Source: Leguminivora glycinivorella
Lineage: Eukaryota > Arthropoda > Insecta > Lepidoptera > Tortricidae
Direction: 5' to 3'
NCBI RefSeq assembly: GCF_023078275.1
Contig: NC_062977.1
Span: forward strand, 9,941,118 to 10,005,117
DNA length: 64,000 nt
The position numbers and the translations under genes were made by a program. Numbering within the stretch: position 1 is the stretch's first letter; every line of letters starts with the position of its first letter. Positions 12,572 through 22,430 of this stretch are shown here, piece by piece. The notes below the pieces were generated by a model. That model was not told where the DNA came from. It did not search any database and saw only the letters and a list, made by a program, of their open reading frames with translations.

Positions 12572-15500
12572 TTATTCGGATGGAAGAGGACATAGTTTGA
12601 CCAGGGGCCTTTTAACTAGGTTATCCTTCGCGGTTTTAACGGTTGTCACCCGAACTACTCCGTCAGGTCCGTTATGGAGAGACACAACTCGTCCCAACGG
12701 CCAATGAAGAGGAGATCGGTTGTCGTCTTTAATAAGTACGAGTGAGTTTACGGTTAACGGTGTCGAGTCTTTGGTCCATTTTGCCCGCTGAGTTAAAGCA
12801 TGTAGGTACTCATTATTCCATCGTTTCCAGAACTGCTGCAGGACCAAGTAGTGAGTCGTATTTAAACCCGGATGGAAGCATTTCCGATGCACCGATTCGA
12901 TTACGCGTGTCGTAAGTACACATTTTCTAGGTAATAGAGCGGGATGCTTGTGCTCAAATTCTAATCCGGAGCGCGCAAGTCGTCCGCCCACCCTGAGTAT
13001 ACCTTGGTCGTCGAGAAACGGATTCAGTTTGCGAAGACTACGAGGTAACTGTTTCCGCAATTTAAGTTTCGATATCTCATCGGAAAAATGACGATTTTGG
13101 AAATGCTTAACGATTTCGAGTAGCGCCCGATGGCGCTCGGTGTCTGTTATGAACAGGCTTTCAGATCGAGAAGCGTTGCCACGCGCGTTGGTGCAAAACC
13201 TACGAACGTAAGCCAGAATGCGACAGACTTTGTCCAAGGACGAGTACCTCTCTAACAGCTGATCGATGATTGACGGTTGCTTGATAGGTTCGGTTTGGCT
13301 TGTTACCAGAGTTACCCGACGCTGCTCGGAAAGTACAACGTTGTCGTTGTTACGATCCTTCGATAGATCTGTTGGCCATTCAGACGGTGATTGGGAAAGC
13401 CACTCTGGACCCGCCCACCATAGCGTATTGGTCAAAAGTTCATGTGGCAGCTGCCCACGTGAACAGATATCTGCGGGATTCGTTCCAGAGGGAACGTGTC
13501 TCCAGCAGGCGGTAGGAACGATGTCCTGCACGTGGCTAACACGATTGGCGACGAATGTCACCCAACGCGAGGACGGAGCACGCAACCAAGCCAAGGTAAC
13601 GGTTGAATCACACCAAAGGTAAGTTTCGTCAATAGGCAACCGTAGCGTGTCCTTGACGAACTTGATGAGGTCAGCAAGCAGCACTGCTGCGCACAGTTCC
13701 AACCGAGGCAAAGATTGTTTACGGAGTGGACAAACCTTCGCCTTTGCGCACACGAGATAGACGTGAACGGAACCGTCCGAATCGGTGACACGGAGATATA
13801 TGACGGCGCCATACGCTACCTCCGAACTGTCGCAAAACCCGTGCAGCTGATACATTTGAGCACCTTTTATGGTGAGCTTGCGAGGAATTTTCAGGTCCCT
13901 AATTTGAGGGAGCTGCTGGGAGAAGTTGTTCCACTGGGAGACAATTTCCGGAGGTGGAGTTTCATCCCATGATGTGCCAAGAATCCAAAGTTTTTGGATT
14001 AAGGCTTTGGCTTGGATTGTCAGAGGAGACAAGAAACCCAAAGGGTCAAAGATTCTGGCGACCTCGCTTAGAATCGTTCGTTTGGTACACGGTTGATTGG
14101 AAGGTTGAACGTTAAAAACGAACGAATCTGAAGCGGGTTCCCATTTAAGGCCAAGAACCTTAACGGTAGTGTCTTCGGCTTCGGTAAATACGACGGCCTC
14201 CGAAAGACACATTTCTGAGGGCAAGTCCCTTAGAAGTTCGGGTTGGTTGCTTACCCATTTTCGAAGCTCAAAACAGCCGAGCTTGAAAAGGTCGATAACT
14301 TGTGACTTGATGTCACGAGCATCATCCAGCGAAGAACTTCCGGTAACAACGTCGTCGACATAAATATCGGAAGCTAGAACGGTTTTGGCCTTTGGGTACT
14401 TGTGCCCTTCATCGTTGGCCAATTGCTGGATCGTTCGGCAAGCAAGAAACGGAGCCGAGGAGACCCCGTACGTTACGGTGTTTAAAATATATTCCTGAAG
14501 AGGCTCATCTGGGTGAGCTCGCCAGAGAATACGCTGGTAATCCCGGTGTTGCGGAGCAACGTTAATTTGACGGTACATTTGGCGCACGTCAGCCATAAAG
14601 ACCACTTCGTGCTCCCGGTAATGAAGAAGAATCTCCGCAATGTTGGATTGTAACTTTGGACCTGTTAATTGCGTGTCGTTCAGGGATTTGGAATGCGCAT
14701 CTTTAGCTGACGCGTCAAAAACGACGCGCAGCTTCGTTGTGGCGCTCTCAGGGCGCAAAATGCAATGATGCGGCACGTAATACTTCCCTTGACCCATGTG
14801 CTTAGCAGGCACCAAAGTCATGTGACCACTTTCGATGTAGTCGGTCATGAAATCAACATATTGTTGTTTCAAGTCTGGATCACGAGACAGGCGCTTTTCG
14901 ATAGCATGGAAGCGTCGTAACGCTATCTCCCGAGAGCCTTCAAACAAAGGCTCAGCGTTATCTTTGAAAGGGAGAGAGACGACGTACCTACCAGTCTCGT
15001 CACGGTAATGCTCATTTGTGAAGCTGTCTTCACAGAGCCGTTCATCTGGGGTTAATCGGGAAGAATGTGGAACGGTATCGATTTCCCAGAAGCGTTGAAC
15101 GATATTGTTCAGGTTTTCATCCATATTGGGTGGTGGCACACTCAATAAGGATGACGAAGCTAGTCGGGTTCTTCCGACAATCAGCCATCCGAAGACTGAG
15201 TTGAGAGCACGCGGTTTATTGACGCAGCGTTTCACACGTTGGTCGAGAAGTGCCTCAGCAAAGACGTCGGCAGCGAGCAAGACATCAATTGGACCAGGAA
15301 TGTCAAAACCAGGATCTGCTAACGGTAATGTTTTGACGTTGCCCAATCCACTCGTATTGAGTCTTCCAATTGGCTGATCTGCACAAATGTGCGGTGCGAC
15401 AAACATATCCAGACGGAAATGTACGGTGTCCTTGGAGCCTATATCACAGGTGACCTGGCCAGTCACCGATGCGGGTGCTCCACCAAGGACGCTTGGCCCC

Positions 15501-17089
15501 TCACTAGTCACGGTAGGCTCCAGCTGTAGCCGTTGAGCTGCGTGCGTAGTAAGGAAATTGTTTTGACTTCCGGTATCGAATAACGCCCGGAAGGTATGAA
15601 ACTTGCCCGAAGCATCACGAATTTGGACAAGCGCGGTTGCCAGTAGCACGGTCGTGTTTAAAAGTGAGTTCGACGAAGTCCGCGGTTCCTTAGCCAGTAA
15701 GACGACTGGACTAGGTTTTCCACCTGAAGGTTCAAGATGGCTGGCAACTTCCTCTCGGTGTAACAGAGTGTGGTGCTTTCGCTTGCATTTCTGACAAGAG
15801 AAAATCGATGTGCACTGTCTGACTGAATGAGATGCGTTAAGACAGTTGTAGCACCACTTTCTCTCTGTAGTGACAGCCATGCGTTCATCTACCGATTTAG
15901 CTAAAAAAGCCTTACAGGCTGATATGTGATGATCCTCATCACAGAAGGAACATTTTCGGACAACTTTCGGAGTTCCCGAAACTTTCGGTTTCACCTCTTG
16001 TTTCTCACCCTTCGCATGGGGGGTTACATTAACGGTAGGTGATAGCAGGGTATGCGTGACGTTATGTCGCTTCGGTTTCTGAACGGTTCCCGTTGCCTCT
16101 TTAGAAGAACTCGCGGTTTTAGAAGTAACGGCGGTAAAATGCGTATCGCGCAACATAGCTTCGCATTTCGAGTGTAAAAATGCCCTTATTTGTTTATATT
16201 GAGGCATTTCCACGTCGGCGTGTTTTTCCTCAAACTCGCGTCGCAACTTAGTATCTAACTTCGCAAGAATGTTATAACATAGGACAAAGTCCCAATGTTC
16301 CGTCGGTAATTTCAACTGTTTTAAAATAGTTAGATTTTCATCGATAGTATCTAGCGCGTGTCGAAAATCTTGAGCGTTACCTATTTTAAAACTGACATCT
16401 AAAATGTCCCGCCAACACGTAAAAGCTAAGTCGCGTTTATCCTCATAACGAGCTTTAAGCGCATTGTATGCACTCAAATAATGTTCATTTGAAACCGGAA
16501 ACGTCTTAATTAACGATAAAGCGTCACCGCGTAAAACGGACACTAAATAATGAAATTTCTCAATTTCACTCAAAAGAGTAGATTCATGAATAAGCGCATT
16601 ATAAGTGGCGATAAACTCGGGCCACTCCTTAATAGTACCCGAAAAGGTCGGTAGCGAAATCTTTGGTAGTCGCATGTTACTACTATGCGAACCCGTTGTT
16701 GTGTCCTGCCTCGAAATATCCGGTTGTTGAGACGAGCACGGTAAAAATTTACGCTGCATGGCAACCACCTTAAAGTACGCTTCATCAAAACGTTCTTGAA
16801 TCTCATTCTCTCCTTCGTCGGCATCATCCCCCAATAGATCCGAAATGATAAGGTGAGATTCTTGAAAACTGTCAGAAATATTTTTTATTTCCTGACAATA
16901 CGAAAGAAATAACTCGACTTGTGAATCGTCGGTATTGGCTAAAATACCTATCTCTAAAGCCTTCGCTATACGGTTATACGCCATAGTTCGTTTTCGCCGC
17001 AAACTTGGTAAGTTTTTAACAGTGTAAGTCTCATCGGTACATTTTTTACCTACGTTCGATTTTGATTTACGCCTTGTTAGGTAAGACAT
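12572..17089 (-). CDS. BEL/Pao gag-pol polyprotein with integrase core deleted
   Basis: One open frame of 1505 residues. Order seen: gag-like region with LPKISLPTFSGTIKEWPEF (141-159, DUF1759-like); zinc knuckles at 380-392 and 413-426 (the second is CX2CX4HX4C); aspartic protease with ALFDTGSQNNF (502-512); reverse transcriptase about 760-960 with VFMADVRQMYRQI and the catalytic IYVDD (909-913); RNase H about 1080-1210 with LHGFCDSS, LPRLEL and WCDSTVTLAW; an integrase zinc-finger-like segment with FLDDQGILRVGGR (1358-1370) and HRKCFHPGLNTTH (1401-1413). Right after QQFW (1418-1421) the chain passes straight to KRWNNEYLHALTQRAKW, which normally lies C-terminal to the DDE core. The core is therefore missing in frame (junction at about 12827-12833). 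Intact relatives are longer; the other BEL here is 1921 residues. Start chosen at the first ATG, 983 bases inside the 5' LTR. Confidence 0.95.
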   Translation of the reverse strand: MSYLTRRKSKSNVGKKCTDETYTVKNLPSLRRKRTMAYNRIAKALEIGILANTDDSQVELFLSYCQEIKNISDSFQESHLIISDLLGDDADEGENEIQERFDEAYFKVVAMQRKFLPCSSQQPDISRQDTTTGSHSSNMRLPKISLPTFSGTIKEWPEFIATYNALIHESTLLSEIEKFHYLVSVLRGDALSLIKTFPVSNEHYLSAYNALKARYEDKRDLAFTCWRDILDVSFKIGNAQDFRHALDTIDENLTILKQLKLPTEHWDFVLCYNILAKLDTKLRREFEEKHADVEMPQYKQIRAFLHSKCEAMLRDTHFTAVTSKTASSSKEATGTVQKPKRHNVTHTLLSPTVNVTPHAKGEKQEVKPKVSGTPKVVRKCSFCDEDHHISACKAFLAKSVDERMAVTTERKWCYNCLNASHSVRQCTSIFSCQKCKRKHHTLLHREEVASHLEPSGGKPSPVVLLAKEPRTSSNSLLNTTVLLATALVQIRDASGKFHTFRALFDTGSQNNFLTTHAAQRLQLEPTVTSEGPSVLGGAPASVTGQVTCDIGSKDTVHFRLDMFVAPHICADQPIGRLNTSGLGNVKTLPLADPGFDIPGPIDVLLAADVFAEALLDQRVKRCVNKPRALNSVFGWLIVGRTRLASSSLLSVPPPNMDENLNNIVQRFWEIDTVPHSSRLTPDERLCEDSFTNEHYRDETGRYVVSLPFKDNAEPLFEGSREIALRRFHAIEKRLSRDPDLKQQYVDFMTDYIESGHMTLVPAKHMGQGKYYVPHHCILRPESATTKLRVVFDASAKDAHSKSLNDTQLTGPKLQSNIAEILLHYREHEVVFMADVRQMYRQINVAPQHRDYQRILWRAHPDEPLQEYILNTVTYGVSSAPFLACRTIQQLANDEGHKYPKAKTVLASDIYVDDVVTGSSSLDDARDIKSQVIDLFKLGCFELRKWVSNQPELLRDLPSEMCLSEAVVFTEAEDTTVKVLGLKWEPASDSFVFNVQPSNQPCTKRTILSEVARIFDPLGFLSPLTIQAKALIQKLWILGTSWDETPPPEIVSQWNNFSQQLPQIRDLKIPRKLTIKGAQMYQLHGFCDSSEVAYGAVIYLRVTDSDGSVHVYLVCAKAKVCPLRKQSLPRLELCAAVLLADLIKFVKDTLRLPIDETYLWCDSTVTLAWLRAPSSRWVTFVANRVSHVQDIVPTACWRHVPSGTNPADICSRGQLPHELLTNTLWWAGPEWLSQSPSEWPTDLSKDRNNDNVVLSEQRRVTLVTSQTEPIKQPSIIDQLLERYSSLDKVCRILAYVRRFCTNARGNASRSESLFITDTERHRALLEIVKHFQNRHFSDEISKLKLRKQLPRSLRKLNPFLDDQGILRVGGRLARSGLEFEHKHPALLPRKCVLTTRVIESVHRKCFHPGLNTTHYLVLQQFWKRWNNEYLHALTQRAKWTKDSTPLTVNSLVLIKDDNRSPLHWPLGRVVSLHNGPDGVVRVTTVKTAKDNLVKRPLVKLCPLPSE

Positions 17090-18048
17090 TGTTAAAGTTA
17101 TAAAACAATGTTTACTAATACGTAAGTAATGCCTACTTGAACAACAAGCTTGTATTTAAAAACACTATACGTTAAAAGTGATAGCACAAATAAAACCAAC
17201 TTCGATGTTTTTATAGCGCGGCAACTATTAAAATGGGCACCCCAAGTTCGCGGAATTAATGTGGTGAAATATATCAACTTAGTCAATTTATACAAAATAG
17301 AACTCAAGTAGCACTCGATACGGTCAGCGATATTCGGAATACTCAATAGAAAATAAAACGAAGGAAGGTCCAGTATAAAATTAAACTTTAATACCACGGT
17401 AATTAATTCGAAAGATTTGAATTTTCTAAAATTAAAGAATTGAAAGGTTCTATTTATTCCGATTCGAAATAGGTATACGATGGCGTAAGGTTTGCAAATT
17501 ATAAAATAATGACAATTTTTTAATACGATAAGTCGAGCGGTCAAAATAAATGAACGAGTTACAAATGTTATGCCTACGTGAACACCTGCGTATAGGGAAA
17601 CGCGAATATAACCCGTGCCGCCGTACACTATTCAGCGGGCGAGGGATCAGCTTACGTGGTTACCTCGAACAGCTGTGCGAAGTACCCGTTGCAACTTGTA
17701 GGTTTTTAAGAAATATGGTTCGATTTCTTAGAAATTCAGTTATTTATAATAAAAACGGTAACTAATTTTGTCAAATGGATTGAAACGAATAGGTATTATT
17801 TCGGTAAAGTTTGAATGAATGAATTTGCGAATATAATATTATCTATCGGTACGGTATGCGGTAGGTCGAGACAAAGATGGCACAAAGACTCTGATTTTAA
17901 CTTCGTAATTACGCGATAAATTGACGTTGCAATTCGTTTACACGGTAGAAAAGGATATTAAACGAGGATTAACGACAATGGAAGAAATATTACGAAGTAA
18001 AATTGGTAGTTGGTTGGACGATTGTGAATGAGGATCAAAGGGCGTTCC
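17090..18048 (-). other. Leader of BEL/Pao element 1
   Basis: About 960 bases between the primer-binding site and the gag ATG. A 176-codon minus frame (17628-17098) exists but shows no motif and ends just before the gag start; I do not call it a gene. The region probably holds packaging and dimerisation signals, which cannot be read directly. Confidence 0.5.
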
Positions 18049-18066
18049 CTGGTTGTTTCGGCACCA
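18049..18066 (-). other. Primer-binding site of BEL/Pao element 1
   Basis: Six bases inside the 5' LTR the minus strand reads TGGTGCCGAAACAACCAG. It starts with TGG, the complement of the CCA end of a tRNA, at the expected place. I do not name the tRNA. Confidence 0.7.
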
Positions 18067-18072
18067 AAAAGA

Positions 18073-18627
18073 TGTTACAAATTGACGCGGTTTTCGAAAA
18101 TATGATGCAATGCCAATTCGTAACTGTCTGGATCGAGCATAAATATGTATACTCGCCGGTAACAAACGATACTAATTGAGAAACCTGGCCAACAAGGATA
18201 TCATGCACTGGACTAACCTTCAGCTGCAATATGGCTCCTCAGCGTGGCTGGTTCTTTCACGTTCACCCCTTCTCCTTCACACACCGGCCGGTGGTACGAT
18301 AAACAGTCTCAGGCCTTGTCACGCACAATAATCACGATATAAACACACAAATTTGGAGATTGAACGATTAAAACATGATATTTCGATTTTATTCAATGGC
18401 GGTCGATGTCATCGCTCGCGGCGTCGCGGAGTTCTCTCAATCGCCGACAGAGGCGCTGCAGACGGTATCCACGCGCATGCGCCTAAGTACAGTTTAGGCG
18501 ATCCTCATTGGCTAGCATTTCAAAATTCGCATCCCTGCGAACTACGGTTTGGCAGTGCATCGATAAATGGTTGGAAGCGCGCGGAATATGAATTATTATT
18601 GTAAAACTAAACGTTAAGAACGGAACA
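18073..18627 (-). repeat. 5' LTR of BEL/Pao element 1
   Basis: 555 bp, apparently identical to 11903-12457. As the upstream LTR on the minus strand it should hold the promoter. The AATAAA signal on minus lies at 18388-18393. Confidence 0.97.
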
Positions 18628-18632
18628 AATAT

Positions 18633-21600
18633 AATTATGTTTTATCAAATAAATATAACCACACTGGGATGCCGGGGGCTATTCAATATGTTAGTTGTTA
18701 TTTTGATTATTTACCATGCGATGATAAAATATGTAGCTTTACCTGTGTATATAAATATTGTAAATACATAATTATGTATATACTACAACCATGTTTGTAG
18801 GGATCAGTTCTTGCAAGTCTCATCTTTTTGGTCTATGCTGAAGCTGAAAGTTTGCTTAGGTACAGGTACTTACACACCTAATGTAAATTAAATTATAAAT
18901 AACCAATTTGTGCTTTATTACCTCAGACCATTTGATTTCTTGATGAATAATATGTACTAGTCGCCATTTAAATACAGTAGAGTCAGCGATAAAGGTTTAT
19001 ATCACAAATTATACCAAGGTACTTATGTTTAGTACCTAACAAAAAATTTCAATCTAATGCAAAAAGTGTAATTTGCTTTACTAAAAACATCATATACATA
19101 CAGTCTATTTAGACATCAAAATATTTTACGTCTCTAATTATGCTTTATCAGTCTTATCTCATTTTATCTGAAATCCACGCGGGATTCACGGAGCAGAAGT
19201 GAGCGACACGAACCAAATTAGCTCGTTTGTGCTAACAAGAAAGCGTCCGTATCTGGCAAGCTTGAAAAGGAGTTCATAATAAATATAGTATGTCGGGAAA
19301 AACAATAGCCAGTGGAACTGTGCTGGTGACGTTTGCAAGTTGAAACGCAATATTCGACTACCTCCCATAGATACGTATTTGAAGAAGAACAAAACTATTA
19401 ACTATAAATTGATGTACATTGTACAATTTTAAAACGTTTTATTATGTATATCGTTGGATCATGTCAATGAATAAACAATTCACCATACACAATTCGCTCA
19501 AAAACTCCTTTAGGTCGCCATACCACATGCCCGGCAGAGACACGGGCAAGCACGGTAGCACAGTATAAGAAAGAGTACTATCATATGACCTATCACACTA
19601 TTGTGCTAAGTACCTATCCAAATATTTATCGAAATTCGACAACCATGTAAAGGTAACAAAATAAAAACATCGGCTTTGCAGAAAAAAAACCAGACACAGG
19701 ATGTGCATACCGGCGTTCATGGTTCAAGGAATGATTTTGTAAAAGTTTCCAAAATTTCTCGAGAACAACATAAGGTGTTTTTCCGCTCCGGAACCGCAAT
19801 ACGTCCATGTGATTTCGTAATTCCGGAAACTTTGTGTTGGCATTACTTGATCCAGTGGGTGGACGATCTGTGGAGCGCAATAAACCGTCTTTGTCAAACG
19901 TTTAATCCACTTAAGAATTGGTTGCAGCGCTGTTTAGGGACGACGGCTATTGTCGTCGAGACACATTGCTTCCGACAGGACCCATGCCGCCCGTCGGCAC
20001 ATTTTTTAATCAATCAAATGTACAGACCGTGTCATTCACGAAGACGCGAGTCTTCACTCGTAATGTCATGTTGTTAAGGATTAGATTTGACAAATCTGCG
20101 CGCCATCATGGATGACACGAATTGTATGACCTTTCTTTATCTTAAATATAAAGTTTGGACGTACCTTGTGTGGGATAGCGGTAAAATAGTCCTGAGTGAT
20201 GACTTTAATGCGTAGGATCCATGAAGTACACAGTTGAGTAAAATCCACTGAGTTGTCCGCCTTTAATCGCAGCTTGCCGCTTTTGGACGTACATTTTTGT
20301 ACAAGTTGAAGTCAATAAAAACATTAAAAATGCCCCGCTATGTGATATTTAATTGCAACAACACAAAAATTAAGAACACCCAAGGGCCCTAGACATATTT
20401 AAAATCACAGGCAAGTAACAACTTCAATACAAAATCTGACCCGCTCGGCCCCTGACCCTATACAATACAAATATATGAACTTGTTTCTTCTATCCAAATC
20501 TAGTTCTGTGATGAAGGAGAGCAGTTCTCGAATACTTTGTACATAGCCACGTCAGCAAATTTTAATTGATCCTATTTTGTTACCAACATTTAGTAATATA
20601 AGTCGACTTTCGTAAGATATATACAGGATAATTGTTATAATTAAGAAAATATAGATACTAAAGAACCTTAATGACGAAATAAAACTTACTAAAATCTCAA
20701 CTCGTCAAAAAAATCTTGGTAACAAAATAGGAATAATAAAAACAAATTTAACTTTTTCCTTAATTTTTGTACAAACTTTTCGAGAACTGCTGAGGACTAC
20801 CTATATTATTTAGTACAATACAGTTGTGAAATATACAACAAGTTGTACGTTAATACACTGGAGTACAAAAAATGCTGATAACATTAAATAGTACAATGTT
20901 TACAGTCAACAGTTTCATAACTAATGAATGCAGCCTGCGGTTTCCTTTCATGTTATTCAAAATGTACCAGAAGTTGCTCTCAGTAAATCACGAGGCAGCC
21001 GCGGGAGGCGTTCCAAAGGCTTTACAGTGACATAAATATCTTAAAAGGGCCCAGCGGGGCTCTTAAGCTACTTACGCGGAGCAAATACCTATCTATAAAG
21101 TATTAGGTTCTGTTGTGGTTTCAGTAATGTAATCGCCTATACAATACCGAAGTTATTTGGCTGCCGCAGTAGATTTGTAACGGAAAGGGTTCACTAGGAA
21201 CAAGTGTAATTGTATACAAATCGACGGAGCTGGTTGGTTTTCTTTTCTATGTAAATACCTATATAATACTTTTTTGATCTTTTCAATAAATTTTTGGTAT
21301 AAATTAAACTATCGGACTCTATTAAAAATGACAATTGTGTATAGAGGCTGTTTCATGTTACATTAATTTACTTACATGATGATACTTTTCATCAGTAAGT
21401 TTTAACCATTATGAAGTTTTAAGATTTATTTATTTTTAATATCTAAATAGATATTCATATTAGATTCAATGTTGCGATGTCATCATATGTAATAATCTGC
21501 GCTAATTTCAACGCAATGTCGTTTTGCCTCTACGACACATTCTCGCTACATACGGGGAAATCCATGTTGTCGGCTACGAGTGCTACGACGTATTAGCGCT

Positions 21601-22049
21601 ACGACTACGACTGTAGCTCAGCGGTGAATGTTTCAAATGTTTCAATAGACGTTGCTTCTCATTTGACGCTTGAAACAGATCATGCAATTACTCACATAAC
21701 TCACATTGCGTCATCTAATAAACTTTATAGTGTAACAAAAAACCAAATAAAGTTTTTTTTTAAACAATGAAATGTTCGTCAGCTTGATAAGTATAAGCCT
21801 ACAGTTTCAAAAGAATCATTATTTACATATTTTTAAACATATTTTATTTTCATCTTCATGGAATCCGGCGATTAGCAAGTGCAAACGTGAGAAAATTTCC
21901 GGTCACATACCATCGGATGTCGTGAGTGTTGTATGTAGGCAAAGTGGCAACCCTAGCGTAAAAGTGACTAATGACAATCAAGTGCGGGTAGTTCGAAAAA
22001 CTCGTACAGCGTAATGTCCTGTCCGAAACGCCGGGTTTAATATAAACGT
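18633..22049. other. No gene recognised
   Basis: AT-rich DNA. A plus frame at 19676-20077 (133 codons) has no family motif and I regard it as chance. A short start reading MPRYVIFNCNN near 20329 hints at a THAP-type zinc finger but lacks the rest of the domain. No terminal repeats were seen. Confidence 0.3.
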
Positions 22050-22420
22050 AAGTTTTACGCGATTAAGTCCCGTTTTAATTTAATAATATGACTGAAGATC
22101 GTGTTAGTTTAAATTAATATATTTACATAATTATATAAGAAACTAAGACTAATCTTAACAGCTAGCTATTTTAGACATTAATGTCTAAAATAGGCCCTTG
22201 AGGCATTGTACCAAGAATACTGGCGACATTTCCTCGCTGCATCGCAATGCTGATACGTTGTGCGAGGAAGTCGCCAGCTCCTCGGTCACCAGTTACTTTA
22301 CTTCAACCAGACGCTTCGCGATTTCTGTTAACTACTTGTTCGCGCTGGGACCCAATGGACCTCGAGTTTCTACGCCAAAAGGTAAAAAGGTATTCTTAAA
22401 TATTTTCGTGAATCAATTTT
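22050..22420 (+). repeat. Dispersed repeat with a 28-bp perfect palindrome
   Basis: A perfect 28-bp palindrome occupies 22166-22193, with half-site CTATTTTAGACATT. Downstream the sequence GGCGACATTTCCTCGCTGCATC ... TCGCCAGCTCCTCGG contains inverted GCGAC/GTCGC arms. I recall related sequence from other moth genomes, but its class is unknown to me. Edges are approximate. Confidence 0.4.
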
Positions 22421-22430
22421 GAAAGGTATG

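Larger units (their letters stand above)
11903..18627 (-). mobile_element. BEL/Pao LTR retrotransposon 1 (6.7 kb, integrase-deleted)
   Basis: The element is bounded by two 555-bp LTRs that start TGTT and end AACA. It is flanked by a perfect 5-bp target duplication AATAT (11898-11902 and 18628-18632). The coding strand is minus: the 5' LTR is at 18073-18627, then a primer-binding site, a leader of about 1 kb, the gag-pol frame 17089-12572, a purine-rich tract and the 3' LTR. The LTRs look identical by eye, so insertion was recent. The polyprotein lacks the integrase core, so I infer this copy, or its parent, was mobilised with integrase from a relative. Confidence 0.97.

Noticed and set aside
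13266..13972. Several plus-strand frames of 70-118 codons
   Set aside because: They are shadows of the minus-strand BEL polyprotein.
17098..17628. A 176-codon minus frame upstream of the BEL 1 gag-pol
   Set aside because: Hydrophobic, no motif, lies in the leader, and BEL elements do not normally encode a protein there.
19676..20077. A 133-codon plus frame as a host gene
   Set aside because: No motif, irregular composition, and overlapping frames on both strands of similar length.
20329..20400. THAP-domain (P-element-like) gene start at 20329, and another near 31456
   Set aside because: Only 10-13 residues resemble a THAP start; the following Cys/His and AVPTIF-type residues are absent and stops follow.
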